DNA of 64,000 nt, taken from Aliiroseovarius pelagivivens. Lineage in GTDB: Bacteria > Pseudomonadota > Alphaproteobacteria > Rhodobacterales > Rhodobacteraceae. Shown here piece by piece: positions 46,179-55,271 of this stretch. How positions within the stretch are numbered: position 1 is the first letter of the stretch; each line of letters opens with the position of its first letter. The stretch lies in the NCBI RefSeq assembly GCF_900302485.1, contig NZ_OMOI01000001.1, positions 248,001 through 312,000 on the forward strand, given 5' to 3'. The notes beneath the pieces were generated by a model. The model did no database searches and had not been told where the DNA came from. It worked only from the letters and a program-made list of their open reading frames with translations. A program made the translations under genes and the position numbers.

Positions 46179-47315
46179 ATGTTTCGTTCAATCCTTCTTC
46201 TTTGCGCTACACTGATCGCAACTCCGGCACTTGCGGACGAGGTCTATCGCTTTGGCGACGACGCTTACATCGCAGGGGATAATGTCACCCTGTCAGGCGA
46301 TGCCGTGGATGACGCATTTGTGGCTGGTAATACGGTGGTGATTTCGGCGCCTGTTACCGGAAGCGCCCATGCCGGCGGTCGTTCGGTTTCGATCTCGGCA
46401 CCGGTGGGACAAAGCCTGTATGCAGCAGGCATGAACGTCAATGTCTCGGCCCCGGTCGGCGGAGACGCGCAACTGCTTGGCGATACGGTTCTGGTGACTG
46501 CCCCGATCTCGGGTGATTTGCGTCTGGGTGCTCAACGCGCCGAGATCACAGCACCTGTAGGTGACGATGCGCTGATTGCGGCCGAACATATCCTTCTGAC
46601 CGAGGTGATTGCAGGTGATGCCAGCTTCGCCACGAAATCTATCAGCTTCGGTGAAAATGCTCGTATCGAGGGCACGCTTTATCTTTACGCGGATGAGCCA
46701 GAGGCGATTGAGATCCCGGCGCATGTTGTTCCCGCTGACCGGATCGAACGTCACGATGCGGATGCATTTGATCCCACGGCTGATCCCGACGGCGGTGCCA
46801 CTGCGCAACCCAGCAGTGGTGGTTGGGCATCTTGGCTTGGCAGCAAGGTGACCGCAATTCTCATCCTGACGGCCGTTGCGACTTTGATCGCTGCACTGGC
46901 CCCCTCATTCCTGATGAACCTGCGCGAGCGCACGCTGGAAACGCCGATGCGCGCTTTGTGGATGGGGTTCCTGTCGATCTCGGCACTGGCCGGATCTCTG
47001 TTCCTGTTTGCACTGACGGGCTATGGCATCTTGCTGGTTCCGGCCTCGATCGTGTTGGCGGTGTTGCTTGGGGTCGCGGGCTACGTGATTGGCACCTACA
47101 TTCTGGGTGTTGGCGTGATGAGCGCACTCAGTCGTCCGCTGCCCGAAACCCTGTCGGAACGCGCAATCGCTGCAGCAATTGGTGCGGTTTCAGTCACCTT
47201 GTTGGCCTTGATCCCCGTGATCGGTTGGATTGGCGTGCTTGCGATCGCTGTGGTCGGGGCAGGGGCGTTGATTATCCGCTGGTTTGCGCCGGGATTTTAT
47301 ACCGAGATGCGCTGA
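46179..47315 (+). CDS. Exported bactofilin-like beta-helix protein with C-terminal membrane domain
   Basis: The 378-residue protein has a signal peptide (about 1-19, ending TPALA). Repeated short beta strands follow (about 22-155), with text such as AYIAGDNVTLSGDAVDDAFV, ISAPVTGSAHAGGRSVSISA and similar 18-20-residue units, as in the bactofilin/polymer-forming cytoskeletal fold. A linker rich in Asp and Pro is followed by about four membrane helices (about 220-370). Bactofilins are normally cytoplasmic; here the helix would face the periplasm. The ATG at 46179 follows AGGGGA. Function unknown; a scaffold at the membrane is inferred. Confidence 0.75.
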   Translation: MFRSILLLCATLIATPALADEVYRFGDDAYIAGDNVTLSGDAVDDAFVAGNTVVISAPVTGSAHAGGRSVSISAPVGQSLYAAGMNVNVSAPVGGDAQLLGDTVLVTAPISGDLRLGAQRAEITAPVGDDALIAAEHILLTEVIAGDASFATKSISFGENARIEGTLYLYADEPEAIEIPAHVVPADRIERHDADAFDPTADPDGGATAQPSSGGWASWLGSKVTAILILTAVATLIAALAPSFLMNLRERTLETPMRALWMGFLSISALAGSLFLFALTGYGILLVPASIVLAVLLGVAGYVIGTYILGVGVMSALSRPLPETLSERAIAAAIGAVSVTLLALIPVIGWIGVLAIAVVGAGALIIRWFAPGFYTEMR

Positions 47316-47385
47316 ACCGTGCCCATCGGGTGACCGTCTGGCCTATCGGCTCGAACCCTTGTGTTGATACCGGTATCCTAACCCC

Positions 47386-48144
47386 ATGAGATTGACCCCA
47401 GTATTTGCCCTTTTGATCGCCCTAGGCAGCGCGCTTCCCGCTCGTGCGGATTGTGTCGTGCTGTTGCATGGGCTTGCGCGATCAGCCTCGTCGATGTGGG
47501 TGATGGAGGAAGCCTTGGAGGCCGCAGGCCATAAGGTGATCAACCTTGGTTATCCATCGACCAAAGCCGAGATCCCCGTTCTGGCAAATTCTGCCATTCC
47601 CCCTGCCGTCGCAGCTTGTGGCGACGAACGATTGCACTTCGTAACCCACTCGATGGGGGGCATCCTTGTGCGTGTCTGGCTGGATGACAATCGCCCCAAA
47701 AACCTGGGCCGGGTTGTGATGTTGGCCCCGCCCAATCAAGGGTCAGAGCTGGTGGACGAATTTGCCGAGCTAGAGCCGTTTGAATGGATCAATGGCCCGG
47801 CCGGGTTGCAGCTGGGCACGGGTGAGGATTCGGTTCCCAATCAAACGGGCCGCGCCCAGTTCGAGCTGGGCGTTATCGCCGGAAACCGGTCGCTAAACCC
47901 GATCTATTCGGCAGTGATCGACGGCGCGGATGATGGGAAGGTCTCGGTTGAAAGTACTCGGGTCGAGGGGATGGATGACCACATCACCCTTCCCGTGACC
48001 CACACCTTCATGATGGTGAACCCGCTGGTCATCACGCAGGTCGAGAACTTCCTGCGCGATGGTGAATTCGAACATGGTCTGACCTTGGCCGAGGTATTGG
48101 ACCGTATCGCCATCGAAGCGGGCTATCGTAAAAAATCACCGTGA
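47386..48144 (+). CDS. Secreted lipase-like alpha/beta hydrolase
   Basis: The 252-residue protein has a signal peptide (about 1-22) and an alpha/beta fold: [20 protein letters not shown] (about 24-43), [13 protein letters not shown] (about 87-99, nucleophile Ser) and [16 protein letters not shown] (about 108-123), which is typical of the EstA/lipase-like DUF676-type group. The catalytic acid is probably near [13 protein letters not shown], and the His near [12 protein letters not shown]. Activity on acyl esters in the periplasm is inferred. It is convergent with hemN. Confidence 0.83.
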   Translation: MRLTPVFALLIALGSALPARADCVVLLHGLARSASSMWVMEEALEAAGHKVINLGYPSTKAEIPVLANSAIPPAVAACGDERLHFVTHSMGGILVRVWLDDNRPKNLGRVVMLAPPNQGSELVDEFAELEPFEWINGPAGLQLGTGEDSVPNQTGRAQFELGVIAGNRSLNPIYSAVIDGADDGKVSVESTRVEGMDDHITLPVTHTFMMVNPLVITQVENFLRDGEFEHGLTLAEVLDRIAIEAGYRKKSP

Positions 48145-48168
48145 CGGCGTCCGTTGACGAAAGATAGA

Positions 48169-48192
48169 TCAGGCGGCGATTACACCGCCTGA
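48169..48192. terminator. Hairpin at the convergent ends of the lipase-like gene and hemN
   Basis: TCAGGCGG and CCGCCTGA form an eight-base stem with an eight-base loop that overlaps the hemN stop. There is no T-run, so it is at best a weak bidirectional terminator. Confidence 0.4.
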
Positions 48193-49535
48193 CTATGCCC
48201 GCTTTCATTCACCTCGTAGGCGTCAAAGTGACGGGCGATGATACGTGCAAGCGGGCGGGATTCGTCGCGGATGGTCAGGACGTTGTCCACCAGATCCGTT
48301 GTGCCGGGCATCGCTTCCTCAAGCCCATCGACCCACTCCAGCAGCGTCTCAATCGGAAGTGACTGTTCCTTGGCCAGCGCCGCAAGGTCTGCGCGGAAGT
48401 AGCACAGAAGGTCTTCGATCACGCGGCCGCGCGCGATGTCATCACCTTCAAACGTGTGCCCCTTGGCGGCGGTCAGCTGCCCGTCACGCGCGGCAGCTTG
48501 ATATTTGGCGGTAGCAGGCTGGTTTTGCACATACCCCTGCGGATAACGTGCGATCGAGCTTGCACCCACGCCCATCAGCACTTCGGACGCATCCTCGGTA
48601 TAGCCTTGGAAGTTCCGCTTCATCGTGCCGGCTTTGTGCGCCTTGGCCAACCCGTCCGTGGGTAGGGCAAAGTGGTCGATGCCAATCTCGTCATAGCCAC
48701 TTGCCACAAATAGGTCGCGGGCGGCGTTGAACAGCTCCAACCGTGCTTCCGCAGACGGCAGGGCTTCGGTGGGGATCAGGGTCTGGCGACGTGCCATCCA
48801 CGGCACGTGGGCATAGCCAAAAAGCGCCACACGATCCGGGCCAAGGCTGATCAGCTTTTCAACCGAATCCGTGACGCGCGCGACATTCTGGTGGGGCAGG
48901 CCGTACAGGATATCCATGTTCAGGCTGTCGATGCCACGGGCGCGCAGACCGTCCACAGCATCCTTGGTGATTTCATAGCTTTGCGGACGTCCAATGACCT
49001 CTTGGATCATCGGATCGAAATCCTGCACGCCAATCGAAGCGCGGTTCATTCCGGCTGCGGCCAAGGCGTCAAGACGGGCATCGTCCACTTCAGAGGGGTC
49101 AATCTCGACCGAGAACTGAGCGCCCTCGGCAAGGGGCATCGTGTTCAGAATGGCGTCGGTCAGATCGGCGATCATCTCGGGTTGCAACAATGTAGGTGTA
49201 CCGCCACCCCAGTGCAGGTGCTCGATCTCGATCCCGGGAGCCAGAAGCGACTTGATCGTAGCAAGCTCACTTTTCAGGCTATCCACGTAGGCGGCGACGG
49301 GTTCAGCTGTCGACGTGCCTTGGGTGCGACAGGCGCAGAACCAACACAGACGCCGGCAAAACGGAATGTGTACGTAAAGCGAGACTTTATTGCCTGCGGG
49401 GATCGCGCTGATCCAATTCGCAAGTGTCTCGGGGCCGAAGCCTGCCTTGAAATGAGGCGCGGTCGGGTAACTTGTGTAGCGGGGGACGCGCGCGTCAAAA
49501 AGACCAAGGCGTTTCAGTTGCGTAAGTGTCTGCAT
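48180..49535 (-). CDS. hemN: Oxygen-independent coproporphyrinogen III oxidase
   Basis: This radical-SAM enzyme decarboxylates coproporphyrinogen III in haem synthesis when oxygen is low. The 451-residue product has PRYTSYPTAPHFKAGF (about 18-33), the cluster motif CRRLCWFC (Cys60, Cys64, Cys67 in CxxxCxxC), HWGGGTPTLL, EIDPSEVD (about 138-145), SIGVQDF and a C-terminal HemN domain. The WFCAC text and length match true HemN, not HemW. The start is not firmly fixed: ATG 49535 fits the family N-terminus but has no clear ribosome-binding site; ATG 49553 is possible. It shares a perfect FnrL box with divergent fnrL. Confidence 0.94.
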   Translation of the reverse strand: MQTLTQLKRLGLFDARVPRYTSYPTAPHFKAGFGPETLANWISAIPAGNKVSLYVHIPFCRRLCWFCACRTQGTSTAEPVAAYVDSLKSELATIKSLLAPGIEIEHLHWGGGTPTLLQPEMIADLTDAILNTMPLAEGAQFSVEIDPSEVDDARLDALAAAGMNRASIGVQDFDPMIQEVIGRPQSYEITKDAVDGLRARGIDSLNMDILYGLPHQNVARVTDSVEKLISLGPDRVALFGYAHVPWMARRQTLIPTEALPSAEARLELFNAARDLFVASGYDEIGIDHFALPTDGLAKAHKAGTMKRNFQGYTEDASEVLMGVGASSIARYPQGYVQNQPATAKYQAAARDGQLTAAKGHTFEGDDIARGRVIEDLLCYFRADLAALAKEQSLPIETLLEWVDGLEEAMPGTTDLVDNVLTIRDESRPLARIIARHFDAYEVNESGHSQAV

Positions 49536-49570
49536 TCGAATACGCTGTAACATCAAACGCGCTGCATACT

Positions 49571-49584
49571 TTGATCAGGATCAA
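49571..49584. promoter_or_regulatory. FnrL box shared by hemN and fnrL
   Basis: TTGAT-CAGG-ATCAA is a perfect FNR consensus in the divergent region, 36 bases from the hemN start and 30 from the fnrL start. It is the same sequence as the box before the peroxidase gene. It could repress or autoregulate fnrL while activating hemN. Confidence 0.88.
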
Positions 49585-49613
49585 AGCAAGATACTTCTCT
49601 TGTTCAGGAAGCC

Positions 49614-50354
49614 ATGAACGATACCAGTTTCAACTCTAGAGATTGCGGGACTTGCCCGATTCGCCATCGTGCCGTGTGTTCACGCTGCGAACCGGATGAG
49701 TTGGAGCATCTCGACGATATTAAATACTATCGCACCTACGAAGCGGGCCAACCTGTCATTTGGGCGGGTGACCCGATGGAGTTCGTGGCCAGCGTGGTCA
49801 CTGGGATCGCAACGCTAAGCCAGACGATGGAAGATGGTCGAACTCAGATGGTCGGTCTGTTGCTGCCCTCTGATTTCATCGGCCGCCCCGGTCGCGAGCA
49901 CGCGCCCTTTGACGTGGTCGCAGTTACTGACCTGACCTTGTGTTGCTTCCGTAAGAAGCCCTTTGAAGATCTTATGGGCTCGACCCCATCGATTGGCGGG
50001 CGGCTGTTGCAGATGACGCTGGATGAACTGGACAGCGCACGCGAATGGATGTTGGTTCTGGGGCGCAAAACCGCACGTGAAAAGATTGCCAGCCTTGTCA
50101 TGATCATTGCCCGCCGGGATGCGGCGCTGCATAAGCGGCTGCCCAAAGATGGCATGGAATTTGATCTGCCGCTGACACGCGAAGCAATGGCAGACTACCT
50201 TGGCCTGACGCTGGAAACTGTGAGCCGCCAAATCTCGGCCCTGAAGAAGTCGGGTGTGATCCAACTGCAAGGCAAGCGCCAAGTGCACATCCCCGACCTG
50301 CAAAGACTGGTGTCCGAGACCGGGGATGATGTGGACGGCGGCCATATTTTCTAG
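49614..50354 (+). CDS. fnrL: Crp/Fnr-family oxygen regulator FnrL
   Basis: FnrL senses oxygen through a [4Fe-4S] cluster and controls microaerobic and anaerobic genes. The 246-residue product has four N-terminal Cys at 11, 14, 22 and 25 (C-x2-C-x7-C-x2-C) and a further pair, Cys110-Cys111, matching the cluster ligands of Fnr proteins. The cNMP-like fold (about 40-130) is followed by a winged HTH whose recognition helix ETVSRQISALKK carries the Glu, Ser and Arg that read TTGAT. Its own upstream box and those before hemN, uspA, ccoN and ccoG make this the likely regulator of the block. Confidence 0.95.
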   Translation: MNDTSFNSRDCGTCPIRHRAVCSRCEPDELEHLDDIKYYRTYEAGQPVIWAGDPMEFVASVVTGIATLSQTMEDGRTQMVGLLLPSDFIGRPGREHAPFDVVAVTDLTLCCFRKKPFEDLMGSTPSIGGRLLQMTLDELDSAREWMLVLGRKTAREKIASLVMIIARRDAALHKRLPKDGMEFDLPLTREAMADYLGLTLETVSRQISALKKSGVIQLQGKRQVHIPDLQRLVSETGDDVDGGHIF

Positions 50355-50372
50355 ACCGCCGACCAGCGAGCT

Positions 50373-51212
50373 TTAGTGCGCCATCAGTACCGGAACTGCG
50401 GCAACTTCCAGCATATGCCGGGTAGCACCGCCCAGAATCGATTCGCGGAAGCGCGAGTGGCCATAGGCCCCCATCACGATCAGGTCTGCATTCTTGTCAC
50501 TGGCGTGGCGGTTCAGAATGTCGGCAATGCGCGGCATGGTTTTTGCCAGAACCGAAACTTCGGCCCTTACACCGTGACGTGCCAGCATCTGACTGAGCGC
50601 CCCGCCCGGGTCCGACCGCTCAGGCCCGTGCTGAGGCGGGTCAATGACAGCGATCGAGATTGATTCGGCTGCCTTCAAGAACGGCATGGCGGCGCGAATC
50701 GCGCGTAGCGATTCGGTGCTTTCATTCCAGGCGATCACCACATTTGAGGGAGGTTCCGACATCGAAACGTCATCGGGCAGCACCAGAACCGGTACGCCGC
50801 CGTCAAACATGGCGCTTTCGATAATGGCCTCGGAATTGTGGCCGCGGCCTTCACCATAGGGGCGAGGTAGGATGACTAAATCTGCGAATCGTGAGCGGTG
50901 CGACACCACATGGTTCAACGTGACCGATTGTGTCGCCAGTGCTGCCGACGACCAAGGCGTCACATTCGACGCAAGAATTTGTCTGATGTTTTGCTCTAGC
51001 GCTTCGATGTCTTCCCGTACCTGAGCGATGTTATCCTGCACCATCATCGCGGATGCCCCGGCGTAGTAAAACCCTTGCTGCGAAGGGTCTATACCAAGGC
51101 ACAAGGCTTCGAGATGTGCGTCGAAACGCTCGGACAGACAACGGGCTGTATCCAGTGCAGGACGGAACAGCGTGTCGTCTGATATGATTGTCATAATCGT
51201 TTTGTAGTCCAT
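50373..51212 (-). CDS. Tandem universal stress protein (UspA family)
   Basis: The 279-residue protein has two UspA domains. The first spans about 1-145 and has partly lost the ATP-binding text; the second spans about 150-279 and keeps VVIAWNESTESLRAI and the nucleotide loop MGAYGHSRFRESILGGATRH (about 249-268, GxG-x9-GS/T type). The family helps cells survive stress and growth arrest. The ATG at 51212 follows GGAGG by six bases; the longer open frame lacks support. An FnrL-type box at 51268 predicts induction in low oxygen, as for usp genes near cco in related species. Confidence 0.9.
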   Translation of the reverse strand: MDYKTIMTIISDDTLFRPALDTARCLSERFDAHLEALCLGIDPSQQGFYYAGASAMMVQDNIAQVREDIEALEQNIRQILASNVTPWSSAALATQSVTLNHVVSHRSRFADLVILPRPYGEGRGHNSEAIIESAMFDGGVPVLVLPDDVSMSEPPSNVVIAWNESTESLRAIRAAMPFLKAAESISIAVIDPPQHGPERSDPGGALSQMLARHGVRAEVSVLAKTMPRIADILNRHASDKNADLIVMGAYGHSRFRESILGGATRHMLEVAAVPVLMAH

Positions 51213-51267
51213 GTCAGGCCTCCAGCGAGTGTCACTGGAAGGGTGCCAAGCCTTCACATGTGACGCT

Positions 51268-51281
51268 TTGACATGGGTCAA
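51268..51281. promoter_or_regulatory. FnrL-type box, probably for the universal stress gene
   Basis: TTGAC-ATGG-GTCAA is a symmetrical near-match to TTGAT-N4-ATCAA, 56 bases upstream of the stress gene start. Confidence 0.7.
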
Positions 51282-51311
51282 TCGCCGAAAACTGCCTAGG
51301 TGCGGCAAGTT

Positions 51312-51325
51312 TTGACATGGATCAA
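51312..51325. promoter_or_regulatory. FnrL box upstream of ccoN
   Basis: TTGAC-ATGG-ATCAA differs from the consensus by one base, 100 bases before the ccoN ATG. With the box at 51268 it gives a two-box divergent control region. Confidence 0.8.
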
Positions 51326-51425
51326 GGCGAGGGGAAGGGGTTAAGTCCAAACCGACGAAAGTCGAAAGGTGCCCTGAGTCTATTTAGGATCGTGTGGGCA
51401 CAAGACAATGACGAAGGGACGCAAA

Positions 51426-53027
51426 ATGTGGGATTACCTCAAACTGGTGATTTTCGCGCTAATAACAGTATTGGCCGCAATCGCCGCAAGCTATGCCCGC
51501 GACGTAGCCTACCAAGTACACGCTATTTTGGTAGTTCTGATCGCGGCTGGCCTGTTCGTTTACACACTTCGAGGTGTGGGAAGCGAAAAGGTCGTTGAAA
51601 CCGGATATATGGATGGGCCCATTCGCGTGGGCGTTGCCTTGACCGCCTTTTGGGGCGTCGTAGGCTTTCTTGTCGGAACGTTTATCGCGTTCCAGCTGGC
51701 CTTCCCTGACCTGAACTTTGCCTGGGCCGAGGGTTATTTGAACTTTGGACGCCTGCGCCCACTGCACACTTCTGCAGTGATTTTCGCATTTGGCGGCACG
51801 GCTCTGATCACCAGCTCGTTCTACGTGGTGCAGCGCACCTCGGGTGCACGTCTTTGGGGCGGTAACTTGGGTTGGTTCGTATTCTGGGGCTATCAGATTG
51901 TAATCCTGCTGGCTGCAACCGGCTATTTGCTGGGCGCGACGCAGTCGAAAGAATATGCCGAACCCGAGTGGTACACCGACCTTTGGCTGACCATTGTTTG
52001 GGTGGCTTACTTGGTGGTCTTCATGGGCACGCTGATGAAGCGGAAAGAACCGCACATCTACGTCGCCAACTGGTTCTTCCTGTCGTTCATTGTCACCGTT
52101 GCCATGCTGCACGTTGTCAACAACCTGTCGATCCCGGTCTCGATCTTCGGTTCGAAGTCGGTTCAGGTCTTCGCCGGTGTGCAAGACGCCATGACGCAGT
52201 GGTGGTATGGCCACAACGCCGTTGGCTTCTTCCTGACCGCTGGCTTCCTTGGCATGATGTACTACTTCGTACCGAAGCAGGCTGAACGCCCTGTCTTCTC
52301 GTACAAGCTGTCGATCATCCACTTCTGGGCCCTGATCTTCCTGTACATCTGGGCTGGTCCGCACCACCTGCACTACACCGCTCTGCCGGATTGGGCTTCG
52401 ACCCTTGGCATGGTGTTCTCGATCGTGCTGTGGATGCCCAGCTGGGGTGGTATGATCAACGGTCTGATGACCCTGTCGGGTGCATGGGACAAACTGCGTA
52501 CCGACCCGGTTATCCGTATGATGGTTGTGTCCATCGGCTTCTACGGCATGTCGACCTTCGAAGGTCCGATGATGTCGATCCGCGCCGTGAACTCGCTGTC
52601 GCACTACACTGACTGGACCATTGGTCACGTACACTCTGGTGCTCTTGGCTGGAACGGTATGATCACCTTCGGGATGCTGTACTTCCTGGTCCCCAAACTG
52701 TGGAACCGCGCAGGCCTGTACAGCCAGAAACTGGTAAGCTGGCACTTCTGGCTCGCCACCATCGGTATCGTGCTCTACGCCGCGTCGATGTGGGTAACCG
52801 GTATCATGGAAGGCCTGATGTGGCGTGAAGTTGATGCGCAAGGCTTCCTGGTGAACTCGTTCGCAGACACTGTTGCCGCTAAGTTCCCGATGTATGTGGT
52901 TCGCGGCCTGGGCGGGGTTCTGTTCCTCGGTGGTGCTCTGATCATGTGCTACAACCTCTGGATGACCGTGAAGCGTGCACCGGCTGCTGAAGCAGCAGGC
53001 GACGCAGCAGCGGCACCGGCAGAATAA
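51426..53027 (+). CDS. ccoN: Cytochrome cbb3 oxidase subunit I (CcoN)
   Basis: CcoN is the catalytic haem-copper subunit of the high-affinity terminal oxidase. The 533-residue protein has about twelve membrane helices, with [15 protein letters not shown] (low-spin haem His, about 115-129), [20 protein letters not shown] (copper ligand and cross-linked Tyr region), [11 protein letters not shown] (copper His pair, about 313-323) and [13 protein letters not shown] (haem ligands, about 401-413). The ATG at 51426 is preferred (AAGGGA seven bases upstream; conserved text MWDYLKLV starts there). It leads ccoNOQP and is preceded by FnrL boxes. Confidence 0.97.
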   Translation: MWDYLKLVIFALITVLAAIAASYARDVAYQVHAILVVLIAAGLFVYTLRGVGSEKVVETGYMDGPIRVGVALTAFWGVVGFLVGTFIAFQLAFPDLNFAWAEGYLNFGRLRPLHTSAVIFAFGGTALITSSFYVVQRTSGARLWGGNLGWFVFWGYQIVILLAATGYLLGATQSKEYAEPEWYTDLWLTIVWVAYLVVFMGTLMKRKEPHIYVANWFFLSFIVTVAMLHVVNNLSIPVSIFGSKSVQVFAGVQDAMTQWWYGHNAVGFFLTAGFLGMMYYFVPKQAERPVFSYKLSIIHFWALIFLYIWAGPHHLHYTALPDWASTLGMVFSIVLWMPSWGGMINGLMTLSGAWDKLRTDPVIRMMVVSIGFYGMSTFEGPMMSIRAVNSLSHYTDWTIGHVHSGALGWNGMITFGMLYFLVPKLWNRAGLYSQKLVSWHFWLATIGIVLYAASMWVTGIMEGLMWREVDAQGFLVNSFADTVAAKFPMYVVRGLGGVLFLGGALIMCYNLWMTVKRAPAAEAAGDAAAAPAE

Positions 53028-53041
53028 GGAGGGAATGACTA

Positions 53042-53776
53042 ATGGGAATTCTCGACAAACACGGCGTTATTGAGAAAAACGCCACCATTCTTCTGGTCGG
53101 TAGCCTTCTGGTTGTGACCGTGGGTGGCATCGTAGAGATCGCACCGCTCTTCTACCTCGAAAATACAATCGAGGACGTGGAAGGCATGCGCCCCTACTCG
53201 CCGCTCGAGCTTGAGGGCCGGAACATCTATATCCGCGAGGGCTGCTATGTCTGTCACTCGCAGATGATCCGCCCGATGCGTGATGAAGTTGAGCGTTATG
53301 GCCACTACAGCCTTGCGGCTGAAAGCCAGTACGACCACCCGTTCCAGTGGGGCTCCAAGCGGACAGGGCCTGACCTTGCCCGCGTCGGTGGCCGCTACTC
53401 GGACGAATGGCATGTAGATCACCTGGTTGATCCGCAGTCGGTCGTACCGCCCTCGGTGATGCCGAAATATGCTTTCCTTTTGGATAAGCTGATCGAGCCG
53501 AAATACATCCAGGACGTGATGAAGACGAACCGGATCGTGGGTGTACCTTACACCGACGAACAGATCGCAAACGCGGAAGCAGACTGGCTGAGCCAAGCTG
53601 ATCCCGATGGCGACAATTCGGACGTCGATGCGCTCCAGGCTCGCTATCCGAAGGCGCAAGCGCGCAACTTCGATGGCAAGCCGGGTGTGTCCGAGATGGA
53701 CGCGCTGATCGCCTATATGCAGATGTTGGGTACTCTGGTCGACTTCTCGACTTTCACACCTGACGCAAGCCGGTAA
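53042..53776 (+). CDS. ccoO: Cytochrome cbb3 oxidase subunit II (CcoO)
   Basis: CcoO is a membrane-anchored mono-haem cytochrome c that passes electrons to CcoN. The 244-residue product has an N-terminal membrane helix (about 14-37), the haem motif GCYVCHSQM (Cys68, Cys71, His72) and a downstream region VMPKYAFL with the axial Met. It follows ccoN after 14 bases. Confidence 0.97.
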   Translation: MGILDKHGVIEKNATILLVGSLLVVTVGGIVEIAPLFYLENTIEDVEGMRPYSPLELEGRNIYIREGCYVCHSQMIRPMRDEVERYGHYSLAAESQYDHPFQWGSKRTGPDLARVGGRYSDEWHVDHLVDPQSVVPPSVMPKYAFLLDKLIEPKYIQDVMKTNRIVGVPYTDEQIANAEADWLSQADPDGDNSDVDALQARYPKAQARNFDGKPGVSEMDALIAYMQMLGTLVDFSTFTPDASR

Positions 53777-53785
53777 GGAGCTGGG

Positions 53786-53965
53786 ATGATGGACACCTAT
53801 GGTATTATGCGTGCCTTCGCAGACAGTTGGTTCCTGATCGCGATGTTCGCCTTTTTCGTCGGGGCAGCTTTATTTGCGTTCCGCCCGGGATCGAACAAGG
53901 TCCACAAGGATATCGCGAACATCCCCTTCCGCCATGAAGACAAACCTGCCGGTGACCGGGACTGA
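53786..53965 (+). CDS. ccoQ: Cytochrome cbb3 oxidase subunit CcoQ (small membrane protein)
   Basis: A 59-residue frame starts at ATG 53786 with GGAG upstream and ends at TGA 53963-53965: MMDTYGIMRAFADSWFLIAM then one membrane helix (about 14-32) and a short polar tail. This is the typical CcoQ form, which protects the oxidase complex from oxygen. It lies between ccoO and ccoP, as expected. Confidence 0.9.
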   Translation: MMDTYGIMRAFADSWFLIAMFAFFVGAALFAFRPGSNKVHKDIANIPFRHEDKPAGDRD

Positions 53966-54001
53966 TGTTCCCGGGCGCTCAGCTCAAAAGGAGTTGCGGC
54001 A

Positions 54002-54874
54002 ATGAGTAAGAAACCTGTTGAAAAGAAAGAGCCCGAAACCACGGGCCACGAATGGGACGGCATTCAGGAGTTTAACAACCCGCTGCCCCGTTGGTGGGTC
54101 TGGGTATTCTACCTGACGATCGTTTGGGGGATCTGGTACACAATCGCCTATCCTGCATGGCCGATGATCAAGGGCGCCACCGCTGGCTACCTTGGCTTCT
54201 CGACCCGCGCGGAAGTTGCCGAAGAAATCGATCGCTTCAAGGGCATGAACAGTGAATTGGAAGCCCAGCTGGCTTCTGCTGACCTGACCACGCTGAGCCA
54301 AGGTTCGGATCTGCACAACTACGCCATTCAGTCTGGCCGTGCGACCTATGCCACTTGGTGTTCGCAGTGTCACGGTTCGGGCGCGAACGGTGCCGTTGGC
54401 TACCCCAACCTGCTGGACAATGACTGGCTTTGGGGCGGTACGCTGGAAGACATCCAGACGACTGTGGCTCACGGCATTCGTTCGGAAGATGACGATGACA
54501 CTCGTTATTCGGAAATGCCCGCCTTCGGTGACGACTATCTGAGCGATGAAGAAATCGCACAGGTTGTGGCCTATGCCATGTCGCTGTCGCCAGTCACCAA
54601 AGATGCTGCTGACATGTCGTTGGTTGCTGATGGTGCTGTGGTCTACGAAGACAACTGCTCGTCCTGCCACATGGAAGACGGCATGGGTGATCGCGCCCAA
54701 GGTGCTCCGAACCTGACCGACGCCATCTGGCTGTTCGGCGAGGACAAAGACACGATCACGTCGATCGTTTCTGAAGGCCCCTACGGCGTTATGCCGGCCT
54801 GGAGCGGCAAGCTGACCGACAGCCAGATCAACGCTGTTTCGGCTTACATCCACCAGTTGGGCGGCGGCGAATAA
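54002..54874 (+). CDS. ccoP: Cytochrome cbb3 oxidase subunit III (CcoP)
   Basis: CcoP is a membrane-bound di-haem cytochrome c that receives electrons for the oxidase. The 290-residue protein has one membrane helix (about 30-50) and two haem motifs, CSQCH (120-124) and CSSCH (219-223), with axial Met in EMPAFG and VMPAWSG. The N-terminal [20 protein letters not shown] (about 15-34) is the family signature. It ends the operon, which is followed by a strongly folded region. Confidence 0.97.
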   Translation: MSKKPVEKKEPETTGHEWDGIQEFNNPLPRWWVWVFYLTIVWGIWYTIAYPAWPMIKGATAGYLGFSTRAEVAEEIDRFKGMNSELEAQLASADLTTLSQGSDLHNYAIQSGRATYATWCSQCHGSGANGAVGYPNLLDNDWLWGGTLEDIQTTVAHGIRSEDDDDTRYSEMPAFGDDYLSDEEIAQVVAYAMSLSPVTKDAADMSLVADGAVVYEDNCSSCHMEDGMGDRAQGAPNLTDAIWLFGEDKDTITSIVSEGPYGVMPAWSGKLTDSQINAVSAYIHQLGGGE

Positions 54875-55015
54875 GCCACCGGCACTGGACCAAGACCTTT
54901 GTCTGAGCGCGGACGCGCTCGGGCACACCAAGTTCCGGGGCCTCACTCCCCGGTCGAAGGCACCGACCTCTGATCCTGTTCGCGCGTTTCTCCGAGGTCG
55001 GTGCCGACAAATTCC

Positions 55016-55050
55016 AAACCCGGGTGCATGGCGCCCGGGTTTTCTTTTTT
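55016..55050 (+). terminator. Intrinsic terminator of ccoNOQP
   Basis: AAACCCGGG (55016-55024) and CCCGGGTTT (55034-55042) form a nine-base perfect stem with a nine-base loop, followed by a T-rich run. Confidence 0.92.
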
Positions 55051-55193
55051 AGGGGTGCGGAAGAATCAGATTTTCATGCACAATGTCGAAATCGTTCCCT
55101 TTCCCTGCGACCTTTTTGCACTGCGACACTGTGCAAACTCGTAGTTTCTCAGGGGCTTAGATAGGCAGTCGGTGAAAGCCTTCAGAAAAAGTC

Positions 55194-55207
55194 TTGATCC
55201 ACATCAA
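55194..55207. promoter_or_regulatory. FnrL box upstream of ccoG
   Basis: TTGAT-CCAC-ATCAA is a perfect FNR consensus 64 bases before the ccoG ATG. Confidence 0.85.
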
Positions 55208-55271
55208 TGCTTAGATCTGGAATAGTTCCTAAGTGGAACCACAAGCGAAACACAGGATCCGAGAAACAGTC

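Larger units (their letters stand above)
54875..55271 (+). other. Structured 3' region of ccoNOQP and leader of ccoG
   Basis: This 397-base gene-free stretch has several hairpins: GAGCGC/GCGCTC (54905-54920), CCGGGG/CCCCGG (54936-54952, by eye), the 12-base perfect pair GGCACCGACCTC/GAGGTCGGTGCC (54959-55005) and the terminator at 55016. An FnrL box for ccoG follows at 55194. The 5' part may be a stable mRNA tail or a small RNA. Confidence 0.6.

Noticed and set aside
51459..52841. Long open frame antisense to ccoN (about 460 codons)
   Set aside because: Low-complexity His/Gln-rich translation without any motif; ccoN is certain.
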